Part shown: one piece after another, positions 6,322-6,582 of the stretch
Layout: every line of letters starts with the position of its first letter
How positions within the stretch are numbered: the first letter of the stretch is position 1
Origin: Pseudomonadota bacterium
GTDB taxonomy: Bacteria; Pseudomonadota; Gammaproteobacteria; Burkholderiales; Burkholderiaceae_B
DNA: 6,582 bases
Reading direction: 5' to 3'
Assembly (NCBI GenBank): GCA_023389535.1
Contig: JAEWEH010000202.1
Coordinates: forward strand, 1 to 6,582
The notes under the pieces: model-generated
Seen by the model: only the letters and a program-made list of their open reading frames with translations
Told to the model about the DNA's origin: nothing
Database searches by the model: none
Translations under genes and position numbers: made by a program

Positions 6322-6582
6322 ATGGCTTACTTGAAGAATTTCTTGCTGCCTCCGACCGGTGAACAAATCGATTCGGCACGTTTGGTGGCCTGGGCGGTGC
6401 AGCCGGGCCAGTCATTTGTCCACGGGCAGACCTTGCTTGAAATAGAAACCGATAAATCCGTCATCGAAATCCCGGCCGAGGAAGACGGAACGATGGTGAA
6501 GCATCTCGTGGATGTCGATGGGACATTGAATGCCGATACCGCAGTGGCCCAGATCGAGGTTGCGGGTGAGGCTCCTGACGAC
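6322..6582 (+). CDS. N-terminal lipoyl domain, probably E2 acyltransferase of the 2-oxo acid dehydrogenase complex (partial)
   Basis: The 87 codons inside the window form one lipoyl domain and run off the end. The pattern LPPTGEQIDSARLVAW, then PGQSF, then LLEIETDKSVIEIPAE is the standard lipoyl fold, with K45 in the DKS turn as the lysine that carries lipoate. E2 uses this arm to collect the acyl group from E1 and transfer it to coenzyme A. The usual GD of the KPGD turn reads GQ (29-30), a small change. After the domain the sequence enters AGEAPDD, the start of a typical flexible linker. The gene lies 79 bases after the VOC gene. An E3 dihydrolipoyl dehydrogenase with an N-terminal lipoyl domain is a less likely alternative; the catalytic domain is beyond the window. 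Confidence 0.85.
   Translation, partial: MAYLKNFLLPPTGEQIDSARLVAWAVQPGQSFVHGQTLLEIETDKSVIEIPAEEDGTMVKHLVDVDGTLNADTAVAQIEVAGEAPDD

Overview
The window reads as part of a plus-strand catabolic and uptake gene cluster from a GC-rich proteobacterium. Base composition, codon use and gene style suggest a betaproteobacterium of the Burkholderiales/Alcaligenaceae kind; this is inferred by eye, not by a database match. All supported genes lie on the plus strand with short gaps or overlaps. No RNA gene, CRISPR array, insertion sequence, phage gene or canonical terminator was seen. No gene-free stretch exceeds 167 bases.

Layout: bases 1-83 may hold the last codons of an upstream gene plus the ribosome binding site of the first full gene. 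An ABC transporter ATPase of the nitrate/sulfonate/taurine group (84-887) is followed by a 167-base gap. The gap holds a strong GC hairpin and a 14-bp near-perfect palindrome with the central AAACGTTT typical of LacI/PurR-family operators. Then come a short-chain dehydrogenase (1055-1840), two different but homologous ABC permeases (1852-2709 and 2697-3494), a one-chain alpha/beta fusion of a thiamine-diphosphate 2-oxo acid dehydrogenase E1 (3554-5743), a small VOC/glyoxalase-fold metalloprotein (5766-6242), and the lipoyl domain of what is probably the matching E2 acyltransferase (6322 to the window end, cut off).

Working model (inference): the ATPase and two permeases import a small organic acid or similar solute with a binding protein encoded elsewhere. 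The dehydrogenase oxidises a hydroxyl group on it or on a product. The E1/E2 complex, with an E3 presumably encoded beyond the window, converts the resulting 2-oxo acid or alpha-hydroxyketone to an acyl-CoA. The VOC protein, placed between E1 and E2, may isomerise, cleave or detoxify an intermediate. Each family is well known, but I do not recognise this combination as a named pathway. The substrate cannot be read from the sequence.
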